DNA of 64,000 nucleotides from the NCBI GenBank assembly GCA_902799245.1, contig CADBZY010000008.1:1-64000 (forward strand), read 5' to 3'. Within the stretch, counting starts at the first letter, position 1. Each line of letters begins with the position of its first letter. Positions 17,801 through 26,010 of this stretch are shown piece by piece. The notes under the pieces were generated by a model, which ran no database searches, had not been told where the DNA came from, and was given only the letters and a program-made list of their open reading frames with translations. Made by a program: the position numbers and the translations under genes. This DNA is from an uncultured Ruminococcus sp. (GTDB lineage Bacteria > Bacillota > Clostridia > Oscillospirales > Acutalibacteraceae).

Positions 17801-18489
17801 TCGATACAGAGCAGCGCAAGCTCTACGACGCGCAGGTGGCCTACATGAAGGGAATGCTGGAAAGCAGCGACCAGTCGGAGGTCAATAAAAACAAGATACG
17901 GATCCTTGCGGAGCTGACCCGCATACGCCAGATATGCTGCGATCCCTCGCTGATTTTCGAGGACTACAGGGGCGAATCAGCCAAACGTGTTGCCTGTCTT
18001 GATCTTGTCAAAAGCGCCATCGAGGGCGAACACAAGATATTGCTCTTCTCGCAGTTTACATCCATGCTCGAACTGCTGGAGCGTGATCTGGCGGCCGAGG
18101 GAATATCGTATTATAAGATAATCGGTTCCACGCCCAAGCAGGAGCGTGTCGAGCTGGTGCAGGCGTTCAACGGGGACGACACACCGGTATTTCTCATCTC
18201 GCTGAAAGCGGGAGGTACCGGACTGAATCTGACGGGAGCCGATGTGGTGATCCACTATGACCCATGGTGGAACGTGGCCGCGCAGAACCAGGCGACCGAC
18301 CGCGCACACCGCATAGGTCAGACCAAAATCGTGTCAGTTTATCGCCTGATAGCAAAGAATTCCGTCGAAGAGAAAATTCTCGAGCTGCAGGAAACCAAGC
18401 AGAACCTCGCTGACGAAATACTCAGCGGCGAACTCGGCGGCATTGGCAGCATGACCCGGGAGGAACTGCTTTCACTTCTGGAGGAGTAA
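14845..18489 (+). CDS. SWIM zinc-finger SNF2-family DNA helicase/translocase
   Basis: A 1214-residue protein. A SWIM zinc finger is visible at the N-terminus (C60-x-C62, C71-x-H73). A long middle region of unknown fold (about 130-740) precedes the two RecA lobes: DDMGLGKT near 778-785, a DEAQ box at about 875-880, LTGTPIENR, and RAHRIGQ near 1153. This SWIM + HepA/SNF2 arrangement is common in Firmicutes; members are thought to move on DNA or remodel protein-DNA complexes, exact role unknown. The ATG follows AGGATAGGAAA. It is monocistronic between its own promoter and the next gene's promoter. Confidence 0.92.
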   Translation: MLWQNFFTQTILIRGRDYYNRGKVMGLQCSGEKYHAKVLGSRPYSVTVEEREGTFYTATCDCPHSRSGFYCKHIAAVLFAVDEYEHTHSEREVEKSPFDELYGPRGGEEGIYRYFDMRRMTRGLLIYQETYNRAVELLQSGKVADVILKYGFRGGNGGMICEAQGQYKGDFDCLITATFDRNKLLSSFCEKYVSGFGVTGTMKQGDKTVPNQYLLALMLAAGKMIADDPNVGDSTSSDGLRLLDSFRTERSSGSLSELRREIILEPKLTGESGRYYLTVRTGTDKLYVIKNLTEFVGAVERKGIFTSGRLSLYFSRDKIRDKDVPLLSFIKNVVDDAVYRSENVRNTYYGYSTPSETIKNRIELYGSRLDAFFDAVLSMGLTSIAFTDVRDNGKVNLQLRPGIGSPDITLDLRELVDDEKVFHGIQATGKAPLFISGSEHHYFIDSSRFCRVEPDTDRQLAPLYSLLGDGEFSFSVGRNNMPEFCYSVLPKLRGMINVREHDTEEIEKYLPPEAEPVFYLDNDEGLLSCRAVARYGDTEYRLSDSIPGRVHHTAQRDMQRESEALGVLMNYFTEYDEKKDLFTCENGDDAAYRLLSEGLGELLKVGEVNCTDSFRAINIRRRLPVKVGVSVSGDLMNLSIQSDDVSIKELADILKSYKRKKRYHRLKNGDFVDIDETIAELSDMVDTMHLTAAELAKGSVNLPVYRALYLDKMTEKCDALRIKRDSYFKKLIKEFKTVSESDFEAPEHLQGIMRNYQIFGHRWLRTLEKYGFGGILADDMGLGKTLQVISVLSAAKSEGDSGTSLVVCPASLIYNWLEELSRFSPELNAVAVAGKQFERAEIIENILQYDVAVTSYDLLKRDISLYENIHFNYEIIDEAQYIKNHSTAAAKAVKVIGSRIRFALTGTPIENRLSELWSIFDYLMPGFLYGYETFRKELEAPIAKKSDPQATEKLRRMTSPFILRRLKNDVLKDLPDKIEEVRYAAFDTEQRKLYDAQVAYMKGMLESSDQSEVNKNKIRILAELTRIRQICCDPSLIFEDYRGESAKRVACLDLVKSAIEGEHKILLFSQFTSMLELLERDLAAEGISYYKIIGSTPKQERVELVQAFNGDDTPVFLISLKAGGTGLNLTGADVVIHYDPWWNVAAQNQATDRAHRIGQTKIVSVYRLIAKNSVEEKILELQETKQNLADEILSGELGGIGSMTREELLSLLEE

Positions 18490-18528
18490 CCATTTTAAAT
18501 AAAAAATACCCGAATACGGCAAAGATTC

Positions 18529-18557
18529 TTGACATCTCTCTGCTCTTATGATACAAT
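18529..18557 (+). promoter_or_regulatory. Promoter of the Na/Pi cotransporter gene
   Basis: Consensus TTGACA (18529-18534) and TACAAT (18552-18557) with a 17-base spacer, 49 bases before the start codon. No PhoB-like repeat was recognised. Confidence 0.75.
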
Positions 18558-18606
18558 CATAAGTGATAACAAACAGAATAATTGAATCCGATGAGAGTGT
18601 GACAAG

Positions 18607-20433
18607 ATGATTATTTCAAATGTATTTTCTCTTCTTTGCGGAATGGCACTGTTTTTGTTCGGCATGTCGCTGATGGGCGACGGATTGAAGCGGACTGCCG
18701 GCGGCAAGTTCGAGCTGCTGCTTGGCAGGCTGACCGATACCTCCTTAAAGGGACTGCTCCTTGGTACGGGCGTTACGGCGATTATCCAGTCTTCATCCGC
18801 CACATCCGTCATGGCGGTCGGTTTCGTCAACTCCGGCATGATGAAATTCCGCAGGGCTATTCCGATCGTGCTCGGAGCTATTCTCGGTACAAGTATCACC
18901 GGCTGGGTGATCTGTCTTTCCGAGATCGGCGGCGACGGCGGCGGCTGGATCTCTCTTTTCTCCACTGCCACGTTAACCGGCATCATCGCGCTTGTAGGCA
19001 TTTTCATCCGCATGTTCAAAAAGAAGTACGACAACGTGGGCGATATTATGCTCGGTTTTGCCGTGCTTATGGTCGGTATGAGCAACATGAGCGGCGCTGT
19101 TGATCCGCTCAAGGAGAGCCCTGCCTTTATTGAGATACTCACGATGTTTTCCAATCCGGTTATCGGCATTTTGGTGGGCATTGTGTTTACCGCTATTCTC
19201 CAGAGTGCTTCGGCGTCTGTCGGTATCCTTCAGGCGCTTACGGTGACGGGGGCCATTGACTTCCATACCGCTCTGCCTATCATTTTAGGTATTTCCATCG
19301 GTGCTGCGCTGCCCGTTCTTCTGTCGGCCATCAGCGCCAACACCAACGGCAGACGTACAGCCTGGGTTTATCTGATCATTTCCGTGTTAGGTGTTGTGAT
19401 CTGTGCGCCTGTGTTCTATATTCTTGACGCGTTTTTCCACTTTTCATTTACGACAATGACCATGAGCACGGTTTCGGTTGCTCTGGTCAACACCATTTTC
19501 AGATTTTTCAATGTCGTGGTGCTTTATCCCTTCATAACGCCTATTGACAAGATGACTTGTTCACTCATCAAGGACAAGCCCGATGCGGAGGAAGAAAACA
19601 AGGAACTGGAGCCGGTTGCGCTCGACGAACGTTTCCTTCCTTACCCTGCGCTGGCTATTTCTCAATCGCAGAAGGCGGTCTATGACATGGCGCTTACCGC
19701 GCAGAAGAGTATTCACGCCTGTTTTGACCTGCTCAGAGATTACGATGACGAGAAATTCACCAAGGTGCAGCGTTATGAAAAGCTCGGCGATCTTTATGAG
19801 GACAGTATTGGCACATATCTCATGAAGCTTTCCAAGGGCGAACTTACCAAAGAACAGAGCGCCAATGTTTTCAAATATCTCCATTCGCTTTCCTACCTCG
19901 AGAGGCTCACCGACCACGCCATGATCATAGGCTTTGTCGCCAGAGACAAGAGTGAAAACGGAATCGTGTATTCCGAGGACGCGCAGGCGGAGCTTGCCGT
20001 TATGGAGCAGGCGGTTAATGAAATCGTAGGCATTACGGTAGACGATTTCATTCACAACCGCTGGCGCACCGACGGCAGGGTATCGGCTTTGACGATGGTA
20101 ATCCGTTCGCTTTGCAGCAAAGCGGAGGTCAATCATGTGGAGCGTCTGCAATCCGGCGTCTGCACCATCAAGCAGGGAACCGAATTCAACGAGCTGCTCA
20201 CCAATTTTGAACGTATTGCCGTCCACTGCTCCAAGGTTATTTTTGCCATGGTGGAGGCGCATGACGAGAGTTACAGCATACACGTTGACAATCTCGGAAA
20301 CGAGTTGAAGGCAACTCTTTCCGATGAGTTGATCGAGCAGTATCGCGCGAAATACTCTCTGAAAAAGATGGACAGGACATATCCTGCCGAAGCATCGGTT
20401 GCAGCGGCCGCCGCCGCTACTGCTGTGGTATAA
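18607..20433 (+). CDS. Na+/phosphate cotransporter family protein with PhoU-like tail
   Basis: A 608-residue membrane protein. The N-terminal 320 residues hold two inverted repeats typical of the NptA/SLC34 family, with the signature motifs IIQSSSATSVM near 60 and ILQSASASVGIL near 197. The C-terminal region (about 345-580) is a helical PhoU-like domain. These proteins are predicted to move phosphate with sodium; the PhoU-like tail may regulate uptake. An alanine-rich end (AAAAAATAVV) is unusual but short. Own promoter and terminator, no phosphate genes beside it. Confidence 0.92.
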   Translation: MIISNVFSLLCGMALFLFGMSLMGDGLKRTAGGKFELLLGRLTDTSLKGLLLGTGVTAIIQSSSATSVMAVGFVNSGMMKFRRAIPIVLGAILGTSITGWVICLSEIGGDGGGWISLFSTATLTGIIALVGIFIRMFKKKYDNVGDIMLGFAVLMVGMSNMSGAVDPLKESPAFIEILTMFSNPVIGILVGIVFTAILQSASASVGILQALTVTGAIDFHTALPIILGISIGAALPVLLSAISANTNGRRTAWVYLIISVLGVVICAPVFYILDAFFHFSFTTMTMSTVSVALVNTIFRFFNVVVLYPFITPIDKMTCSLIKDKPDAEEENKELEPVALDERFLPYPALAISQSQKAVYDMALTAQKSIHACFDLLRDYDDEKFTKVQRYEKLGDLYEDSIGTYLMKLSKGELTKEQSANVFKYLHSLSYLERLTDHAMIIGFVARDKSENGIVYSEDAQAELAVMEQAVNEIVGITVDDFIHNRWRTDGRVSALTMVIRSLCSKAEVNHVERLQSGVCTIKQGTEFNELLTNFERIAVHCSKVIFAMVEAHDESYSIHVDNLGNELKATLSDELIEQYRAKYSLKKMDRTYPAEASVAAAAAATAVV

Positions 20434-20470
20434 TCATTCTGAACCAGACAAAGGCCTATAGCAATTATCC

Positions 20471-20508
20471 GCTCCCGCACATTCAGTTATCTGATATTCT
20501 GCGGGAGC
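20471..20508 (+). terminator. Terminator after the Na/Pi cotransporter gene
   Basis: GCTCCCGCA (20471-20479) pairs perfectly with TGCGGGAGC (20500-20508), followed by TTTT. Confidence 0.85.
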
Positions 20509-20585
20509 TTTTGTATTAATCAATGTATAAAAAATCCTTGATATAATTCTTGATAAAATTCTAAAGATAATTGTGACGGTCGGTA

Positions 20586-20614
20586 TTGAAGCTTTTGTGT
20601 TGCTGTGGTATAAT
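20586..20614 (+). promoter_or_regulatory. Upstream promoter of the polysaccharide locus
   Basis: TTGAAG (20586-20591) and TATAAT (20609-20614) with a 17-base spacer. It would give a leader of about 205 bases before the first gene. The gene-free stretch 20434-20825 otherwise holds the terminator above and a second candidate promoter; no riboswitch was recognised. Confidence 0.6.
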
Positions 20615-20728
20615 AAATTTTATAAGTATATAATGAAATGATTGTGTACAGTTTTTTCTGCTGATGGTGACTGAATAATGTGTAATTGACAGATTTTCAT
20701 CTTATTCATGAATTATCTCTTGATTTGG

Positions 20729-20757
20729 TTGCTTTTTGGTCGGATTTTAAGTACAAT
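20729..20757 (+). promoter_or_regulatory. Second promoter of the polysaccharide locus
   Basis: TTGCTT (20729-20734) and TACAAT (20752-20757) with a 17-base spacer, about 60 bases from the ATG at 20826. A small hairpin (CTTAC-AAGT-GTAAG) lies in the leader. Confidence 0.5.
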
Positions 20758-20825
20758 AATTAAAGTATGAGGAAGGCTTACAAGTGTAAGATGATGCAGA
20801 TGCGCTTAGCCTGAGAGGAGAAAAC

Positions 20826-21695
20826 ATGGCAGACGGCAAAACGGTAAAGATAATTGTAGCGGCTCATAAGGCATTCCGTATGCCTGATGACGATATGTAT
20901 ATTCCGCTTCATGTTGGCGCCGAGGGCAAAATTGATGAAAACGGGCAGCCGCTCGACATCGGATTTGTCAAGGACAACACCGGAGACAATATTTCTCTCA
21001 AAAATCCCGGCTACTGTGAGCTTACCGGGCTTTATTGGGCGTGGAAGAATCTTGAGGCTGATTATATAGGTCTGGCCCATTACCGCAGACATTTCAGCCT
21101 GCGCAAGACCCGCGATCCGTTTGACGGCGTGCTTAAATACGCCGAGCTTGCACCGATACTCAAAAAGAAAAAGGTAATTGTGCCGGATAAAAGAAAGTAT
21201 TATATCGAATCCCTTTATAATCATTACAAGCATACTCATTATATCAGTCAGCTTGACGAGACGCGCAGCATAATAGCGGAAAAATACCCGGATTATATTT
21301 CTTCGTTTGACCGGGTGATCAGGCGCAGCTGGGGATATATGTTTAATATGATGATAATGGAACGCGGACTGGTTGACGAATACTGTGCATGGCTCTTTGA
21401 TGTGCTCTTTGAACTGGAAAAGCGCGTGAATGAGGACAAGGTGGATATGCCCGAGCTTTCCTCCTTTCAGGCAAGATTTTACGGCCGTATCAGCGAAATA
21501 ATCTTTAACGTCTGGCTGGATCATTGCCTTAAGACGGGCAGACTCAGGAAAAAGGATATTACCGAGATCCCGTGCCGCTTCATGGAGAAGGAAAACTGGT
21601 TCAAGAAGGTATGGGGATTCCTGATGGCGAAATTCTTTGGCAGGAGATATGAGGTACAGGAAGCCGCCAAAACAGCAAAGAGAAACAAACGGTAA
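20826..21695 (+). CDS. DUF4422 glycosyltransferase
   Basis: A 289-residue protein of the DUF4422 family: VKIIVAAHKAF at the N-terminus, a DMYIPLHVGAEGK block, ELTGLYWAWKN and the conserved YIGLAHYRRHF near residue 80. These are predicted glycosyltransferases found in capsule and teichoic-acid clusters; donor and acceptor are unknown. The ATG has GGAG five bases upstream. It is the first gene of the rightward polysaccharide operon, 50 bases before licD. Confidence 0.9.
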   Translation: MADGKTVKIIVAAHKAFRMPDDDMYIPLHVGAEGKIDENGQPLDIGFVKDNTGDNISLKNPGYCELTGLYWAWKNLEADYIGLAHYRRHFSLRKTRDPFDGVLKYAELAPILKKKKVIVPDKRKYYIESLYNHYKHTHYISQLDETRSIIAEKYPDYISSFDRVIRRSWGYMFNMMIMERGLVDEYCAWLFDVLFELEKRVNEDKVDMPELSSFQARFYGRISEIIFNVWLDHCLKTGRLRKKDITEIPCRFMEKENWFKKVWGFLMAKFFGRRYEVQEAAKTAKRNKR

Positions 21696-21744
21696 TATGC
21701 GCCGTTTGATATATAAAAATCAGATGGTATCCGGAGGCTGATTT

Positions 21745-22695
21745 ATGGGCTTGGTTAAAATATTCTCAACAGTTGATCAGTTCAAGCAGCAACTCAATAT
21801 AGAAGGCACTGTCAGACTCAGCGGCGATCTGCTCAAAAGGTATCAGACGTATCTTTTAGGAATTGCCGAGGACATTATATCGGTCTGTGAGGAAGAAAAC
21901 ATCACTTATCACCTTACCGGCGGAAGCGCTCTCGGCGCGGTGCGTCACGGCGGTTTTATTCCGTGGGACGACGATATGGATATTGATATTCTCGGCAGTG
22001 ATTTTGACAGGTTTGAGAAGGCTTTTCTTGACAGATTTTCCGACAAATACTGGCTCCACACATATAAAAAGCATAATTACGGCATACTGGTGAGCCGCGT
22101 AAGGCTTAAAAACAGCGTGTTTCGCGCAAGAGAGGATTCCGAAAACGACGAGTGCGGTTTCTTTGTGGATCTGATACGCATAGAAAACACCTACAACAAT
22201 CCCGTTCTGAGATTTATGCACGGCATGGACTGCATGGGAATGGGATTTTTGCTGTCATGCAGGAATTATTTTCAAAACAGAAAGCACATTCTTGAAATGG
22301 CAGGAGATAACAAAAAGCTCATCGCGGTACTAAAAATCAAGATATTCATCGGCAGGCTGATCAGCTTCCGTTCGCTTGATAAATGGGCGGCCAAGACACA
22401 GCGATGCTACAGCCGGTGCAAAAACAACCGTTCAAAATGGGTTTCTGTTCCTGCCGGCAGACGGCACTATTTCGGGGAGATGTACAAACGCGCTGATTTT
22501 GTGGAATCCTCCCAATTCAGCTTCGAGGGTCATATGTGGAACGTCCCGAAGGATTATGACGGGTATCTCAGGAATATGTACGGCGACTATATGCAACTGC
22601 CGGCTCCCGAAGACAGAGAGGAGCATGTCATCCTCGAGCTGAAATTCCCCGGTGAATCGGAGAACAGCGCCGGAAATAACACACAGGAAGAGTGA
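21745..22695 (+). CDS. LicD family phosphotransferase
   Basis: A 316-residue LicD-type enzyme with the nucleotidyltransferase-like core LTGGSALGAVRHGGFIPWD followed by D-D-M-D-I-D, the expected metal-binding acidic cluster near residues 74-82. LicD proteins transfer phosphocholine or related phospho-groups onto glycans (teichoic acids, capsules). No choline kinase or choline transporter is in the window, so the transferred group may be another one, such as phosphoglycerol or phosphoribitol; that is inference. It ends four bases before the pyruvyltransferase start. Confidence 0.92.
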   Translation: MGLVKIFSTVDQFKQQLNIEGTVRLSGDLLKRYQTYLLGIAEDIISVCEEENITYHLTGGSALGAVRHGGFIPWDDDMDIDILGSDFDRFEKAFLDRFSDKYWLHTYKKHNYGILVSRVRLKNSVFRAREDSENDECGFFVDLIRIENTYNNPVLRFMHGMDCMGMGFLLSCRNYFQNRKHILEMAGDNKKLIAVLKIKIFIGRLISFRSLDKWAAKTQRCYSRCKNNRSKWVSVPAGRRHYFGEMYKRADFVESSQFSFEGHMWNVPKDYDGYLRNMYGDYMQLPAPEDREEHVILELKFPGESENSAGNNTQEE

Positions 22696-22699
22696 TACG

Positions 22700-23725
22700 G
22701 TGAAGAATGTCGTAATATGTGATACGGCGCTTGCATCCAGCAATGTCGGCGACGAGATCATTCTCGATTCGATATGCAACGGTATGTCGGATGTATTCGA
22801 AGAGAATTTTTCCCTCCGGCTGGCGACACATGTCAATAATTTTTCCGCGAAACAGGTTGCTCACAGCTATGTGAAGCAATTTCTTCATAAGGGAACAAAA
22901 ATCAAATACTTTCAGCAGGCGGATTGGAAATTTGTCTGCGGAACCAACCTGATAGCCCAGAAGCGGCTCTTTAAAATCAACACGCAGTGGAAGCTGTATC
23001 CGTCGAATCTTTCCATCTATAAAAACTGCATTCTGATAGGCGTCGGAACATACGGTTCATCGGATAAATTCGATTGGTACGGTCGGTATATTTACAATAA
23101 GGTTCTTTCCAGGCAGTATGCGCACAGTGTACGGGATGAGTTGACCAAGAAGCTGATTGAATCACTCGGCAGACGCGCCATCAATACCGGCTGTCCCACG
23201 CTGTGGTCGCTCACTCCGGAGCATTGCCGCCGGATACCTGTTGGCAAGGCGGATAACTGTATTATCAGCGTGAGCGGGTATAAGCCCCAGACCGCCCCGG
23301 AGAACGACGCAAAAATGATTGAGATCGTCAGAAAAAATTACAGGGATGTCAGAGTGTGGATACAGACCACTGAGGACGAATATTACCTTGACCGCCTGCC
23401 GGGAGGCAGTGATCTTAAGCGGATCTATTCACTCAAAAGATACCGTCAGGCGCTTCAGGAGGGCAATGTGGATTATGTCGGCACGCGTCTCCACGGCGGC
23501 GTGTTTGCTATGCAGAATTTCTGCCGCAGTCTGATAATATCCATCGACCACCGCGCTGAGGGGTTCCACAAGACCAACAATCTTCCCATTCTGCGCAGGG
23601 AAGAGATACCCGACAGGCTGGAATCGCTGATCAATTCCGAATTTGCCACAGAAATCATCCTCAACAGTGAAGCCATTGCTGAGTTTAAATCGCAGTTTTC
23701 AGGGAGCGAAAATGAAGGCTTATGA
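22700..23725 (+). CDS. Polysaccharide pyruvyl transferase family protein
   Basis: About 341 residues from GTG 22700, chosen because AGGAAG lies nine bases upstream and the protein then starts KNVVICDTALASSNVGDEI, the usual family N-terminus. The C-terminal GTRLHGGVFAM motif is the family hallmark. The family transfers pyruvate from phosphoenolpyruvate as a ketal to a sugar, adding negative charge or, in some walls, an anchor for S-layer-type proteins. The stop overlaps the next ATG (ATGA), so the two genes are coupled. Confidence 0.9.
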   Translation: MKNVVICDTALASSNVGDEIILDSICNGMSDVFEENFSLRLATHVNNFSAKQVAHSYVKQFLHKGTKIKYFQQADWKFVCGTNLIAQKRLFKINTQWKLYPSNLSIYKNCILIGVGTYGSSDKFDWYGRYIYNKVLSRQYAHSVRDELTKKLIESLGRRAINTGCPTLWSLTPEHCRRIPVGKADNCIISVSGYKPQTAPENDAKMIEIVRKNYRDVRVWIQTTEDEYYLDRLPGGSDLKRIYSLKRYRQALQEGNVDYVGTRLHGGVFAMQNFCRSLIISIDHRAEGFHKTNNLPILRREEIPDRLESLINSEFATEIILNSEAIAEFKSQFSGSENEGL

Positions 23726-24912
23726 AAGTAAAAGACTTTTTTAAGAAGTCGAAAAACCGGCTTCTCGCGTATTGGTACAAAGCGATGCGTCAAAGCGTTG
23801 CCATAGACAAAAACAAGATACTTTTCTTTACGTTTCAGGGAAAATACACCTGCAACCCCAAGTACATCTGCCGCAGGCTGCATCAGCTGAATTCGGATGT
23901 GAAGTGCGTCTGGGTGATTTTCCGTGAAGAGGACAGGGCTGATTTCCCCGATTACGCCGAAACGGTGATCTTTAATTCGGAGGACTATTACAAGGCGCTT
24001 TACAGCTCCAAGGTGCTGGTTGACAACGGACTGAACTTTGTCAAGAAGCCCATTGCCAAGAAAAAGGGACAGTACTTCATCGAGACTATGCACGGTTCGC
24101 TGGGAATCAAGCGCATTGACGCGGCTTCCAATCCCAATAAGAAGCGCAACAAAAGAGGTGCGCTATGCGGTGAGATAGCTGATTATATTATTTCCAACAG
24201 CGATTTTGAAAATGAGGTCTACAGAAGCTCCTTCTGGGAAAAAACGCCTGTGTTGTTGTACGGTCACGCACGCAACGATATTCTGATAAACGGAAAAGAT
24301 GATGTCCCCGACGGAAACCTTCACGACAAGGTCAGGGACTTCTACGGTCTGCCTCATGATGCGAAGCTGGTGCTTTACGCGCCGACCTTTGCCCGTGAAG
24401 CCTCCAAGGAGTTTGATGTATTTGACGCGGGACTGCTGCGCGAATGCCTCACAAAGCGCTTCGGGGGCGAATGGTACATCCTGAAGCGCCTGCATCCGAG
24501 GGACGCGAGAAACCGCAAGGTCAGCGCAGACAGCGGATATGTTCTGGACGGCAATCTCTACACTGATATTCAGGAGATGATGGTGGCGATTGATTTCGCG
24601 GTTACGGATTATTCGAGCTGGATTTTTGATTATGTTGTCACCAAAAAGCCGGGAATGATATATGCGCCGGATTTAGAGGCATATCAGAACAGCACCGGAT
24701 TTTATTACCCCATTACAGCTACCCCGTTTCCACTGGCCACCGATAATGCTTCGGTAAGAGACATTATTGCCGGCTTTGATATGGAAAAATATAAAGAAGA
24801 AGTCGATCTCTTCCTTGAGGACAAGGGATGTGTGGATGACGGCAAGGCTTCCGAGAGAGCGGCTGAGATGATTCTGAATTTGATGAATGACAGGCTGCCG
24901 GAGACAGTATGA
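23722..24912 (+). CDS. CDP-glycerol glycerophosphotransferase family protein (TagB/TagF-like)
   Basis: A 396-residue enzyme of the TagF/TarB class: ETMHGSLGIKRID near residue 115, LYGHARNDIL, KRLHPRD near 255, and VTDYSSWIFDY near 295, the donor-binding signature. It probably adds glycerol- or ribitol-phosphate units from a CDP-activated donor to a lipid-linked polymer on the cytoplasmic membrane face. With LicD and the TarI-type cytidylyltransferase it points to a teichoic-acid-like polymer. The start overlaps the upstream stop by four bases. Confidence 0.93.
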   Translation: MKVKDFFKKSKNRLLAYWYKAMRQSVAIDKNKILFFTFQGKYTCNPKYICRRLHQLNSDVKCVWVIFREEDRADFPDYAETVIFNSEDYYKALYSSKVLVDNGLNFVKKPIAKKKGQYFIETMHGSLGIKRIDAASNPNKKRNKRGALCGEIADYIISNSDFENEVYRSSFWEKTPVLLYGHARNDILINGKDDVPDGNLHDKVRDFYGLPHDAKLVLYAPTFAREASKEFDVFDAGLLRECLTKRFGGEWYILKRLHPRDARNRKVSADSGYVLDGNLYTDIQEMMVAIDFAVTDYSSWIFDYVVTKKPGMIYAPDLEAYQNSTGFYYPITATPFPLATDNASVRDIIAGFDMEKYKEEVDLFLEDKGCVDDGKASERAAEMILNLMNDRLPETV

Positions 24913-24943
24913 TATACTCCGCGGCGAATGGAGAGGTGCTAAT

Positions 24944-25933
24944 TTGGATAAAATACTGAGTGTTTCCATAGCAAGCTACAATGTTGAAAAATTTCTTGAC
25001 CAGACGCTTGAATCATGCCTTGTTCCTGAAATAATGGACAAGTTAGAGGTCATTATCGTGAACGACGGCTCCAAGGATAACACCGCCGGAATTGCCGAAA
25101 AATATGTCAGCATGGCTCCGGGAACGTTTGTGCTCATCAACAAGGAGAACGGCGGCTACGGTTCCACCGTCAACGCCGGAATAAAAGCCGCGACAGGCAA
25201 GTACTTCCGGTTGCTTGACGGAGACGACTGGTTTGACAAGGACGGTCTGAGGGAGTTTATTGGAATTCTGGAGGAAGCTGACGAAGATATGATCATTGCC
25301 CGCTTCCGCAGGGTGTTCGAGACTGACGGACATACGGAAGAAAGCGATCAGGGGGCGAAGATACCTTTTGTGACGGGAACCTTTGACGAGCTTCCTGACG
25401 ACGCGTGGTTTACCATGCACTCCGTTACCTACCGCACGCAAATATTAAAGGATAACAATGTGACGCTTACGGAGCATTGCTTCTACACGGATCAGGAATA
25501 CGACCTTCTGCCTTTGCGCTGGGTCAATACAATCCGGGTGGCTCCTGTCACCGTCTATTGTTACCGCATAGGGCGCGGTGAGCAGAGTATCAGTCTGTCC
25601 GGTCTGGAAAAACACTACAATGAACAGACGATTGTGCTCAAAAGGCTCTATAATGTCTATTCCGATGTGTTTAAAAGAGAGACTAAAAAGGACAATTATA
25701 TATACAAATACTTCGGCAAACGCACTCGTTTCCAGATAAGAACATACCTTATCATATCCAAGTCAAAGCAGCACAAACAGGAGCTGATTGACTTTGTGGA
25801 ATATCTTAAATCGGAACAGCCCGAAATATACAAGCGTTTGCTCATGCGTAAATCCTTCAAGCTGCTTGTCTGGACGAATTATGCAGCATACGGAATTCTT
25901 CATCATCTGATGCTCAAAAAGTACAGATACTGA
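24944..25933 (+). CDS. Family 2 glycosyltransferase (polysaccharide locus)
   Basis: About 329 residues from TTG 24944, chosen because a GGAGAGGTG site sits just upstream and the family N-terminus ILSVSIASYNVEKFLDQTL follows; the frame stays open upstream without a site. GT-A features: VIIVNDGSKDNT near residue 40 and LLDGDDWFD near 90. Sugar specificity cannot be told. It is the last gene before a hairpin at 25940-25981. Confidence 0.92.
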   Translation: MDKILSVSIASYNVEKFLDQTLESCLVPEIMDKLEVIIVNDGSKDNTAGIAEKYVSMAPGTFVLINKENGGYGSTVNAGIKAATGKYFRLLDGDDWFDKDGLREFIGILEEADEDMIIARFRRVFETDGHTEESDQGAKIPFVTGTFDELPDDAWFTMHSVTYRTQILKDNNVTLTEHCFYTDQEYDLLPLRWVNTIRVAPVTVYCYRIGRGEQSISLSGLEKHYNEQTIVLKRLYNVYSDVFKRETKKDNYIYKYFGKRTRFQIRTYLIISKSKQHKQELIDFVEYLKSEQPEIYKRLLMRKSFKLLVWTNYAAYGILHHLMLKKYRY

Positions 25934-25939
25934 TCTGAG

Positions 25940-25981
25940 CACTAAGCCTCCTTAAAATCAGCGTTTTAAGGGGGCTTAGTG
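25940..25981 (+). terminator. Strong hairpin between glycosyltransferase and beta-helix genes
   Basis: CACTAAGCC-CCTTAAAA pairs with TTTTAAGG-GGCTTAGTG (18 bp, one mismatch). There is no T run directly after the stem, so it may act as a partial terminator or an mRNA processing/stability element inside the operon rather than a full stop. Confidence 0.5.
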
Positions 25982-26010
25982 AGATTAAATATCTTTTATG
26001 GGGGAATCGC

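Noticed and set aside
20708-20770. 20-codon hydrophobic frame in the polysaccharide leader
   Set aside because: No ribosome binding site, and it overlaps the second candidate promoter; probably chance.
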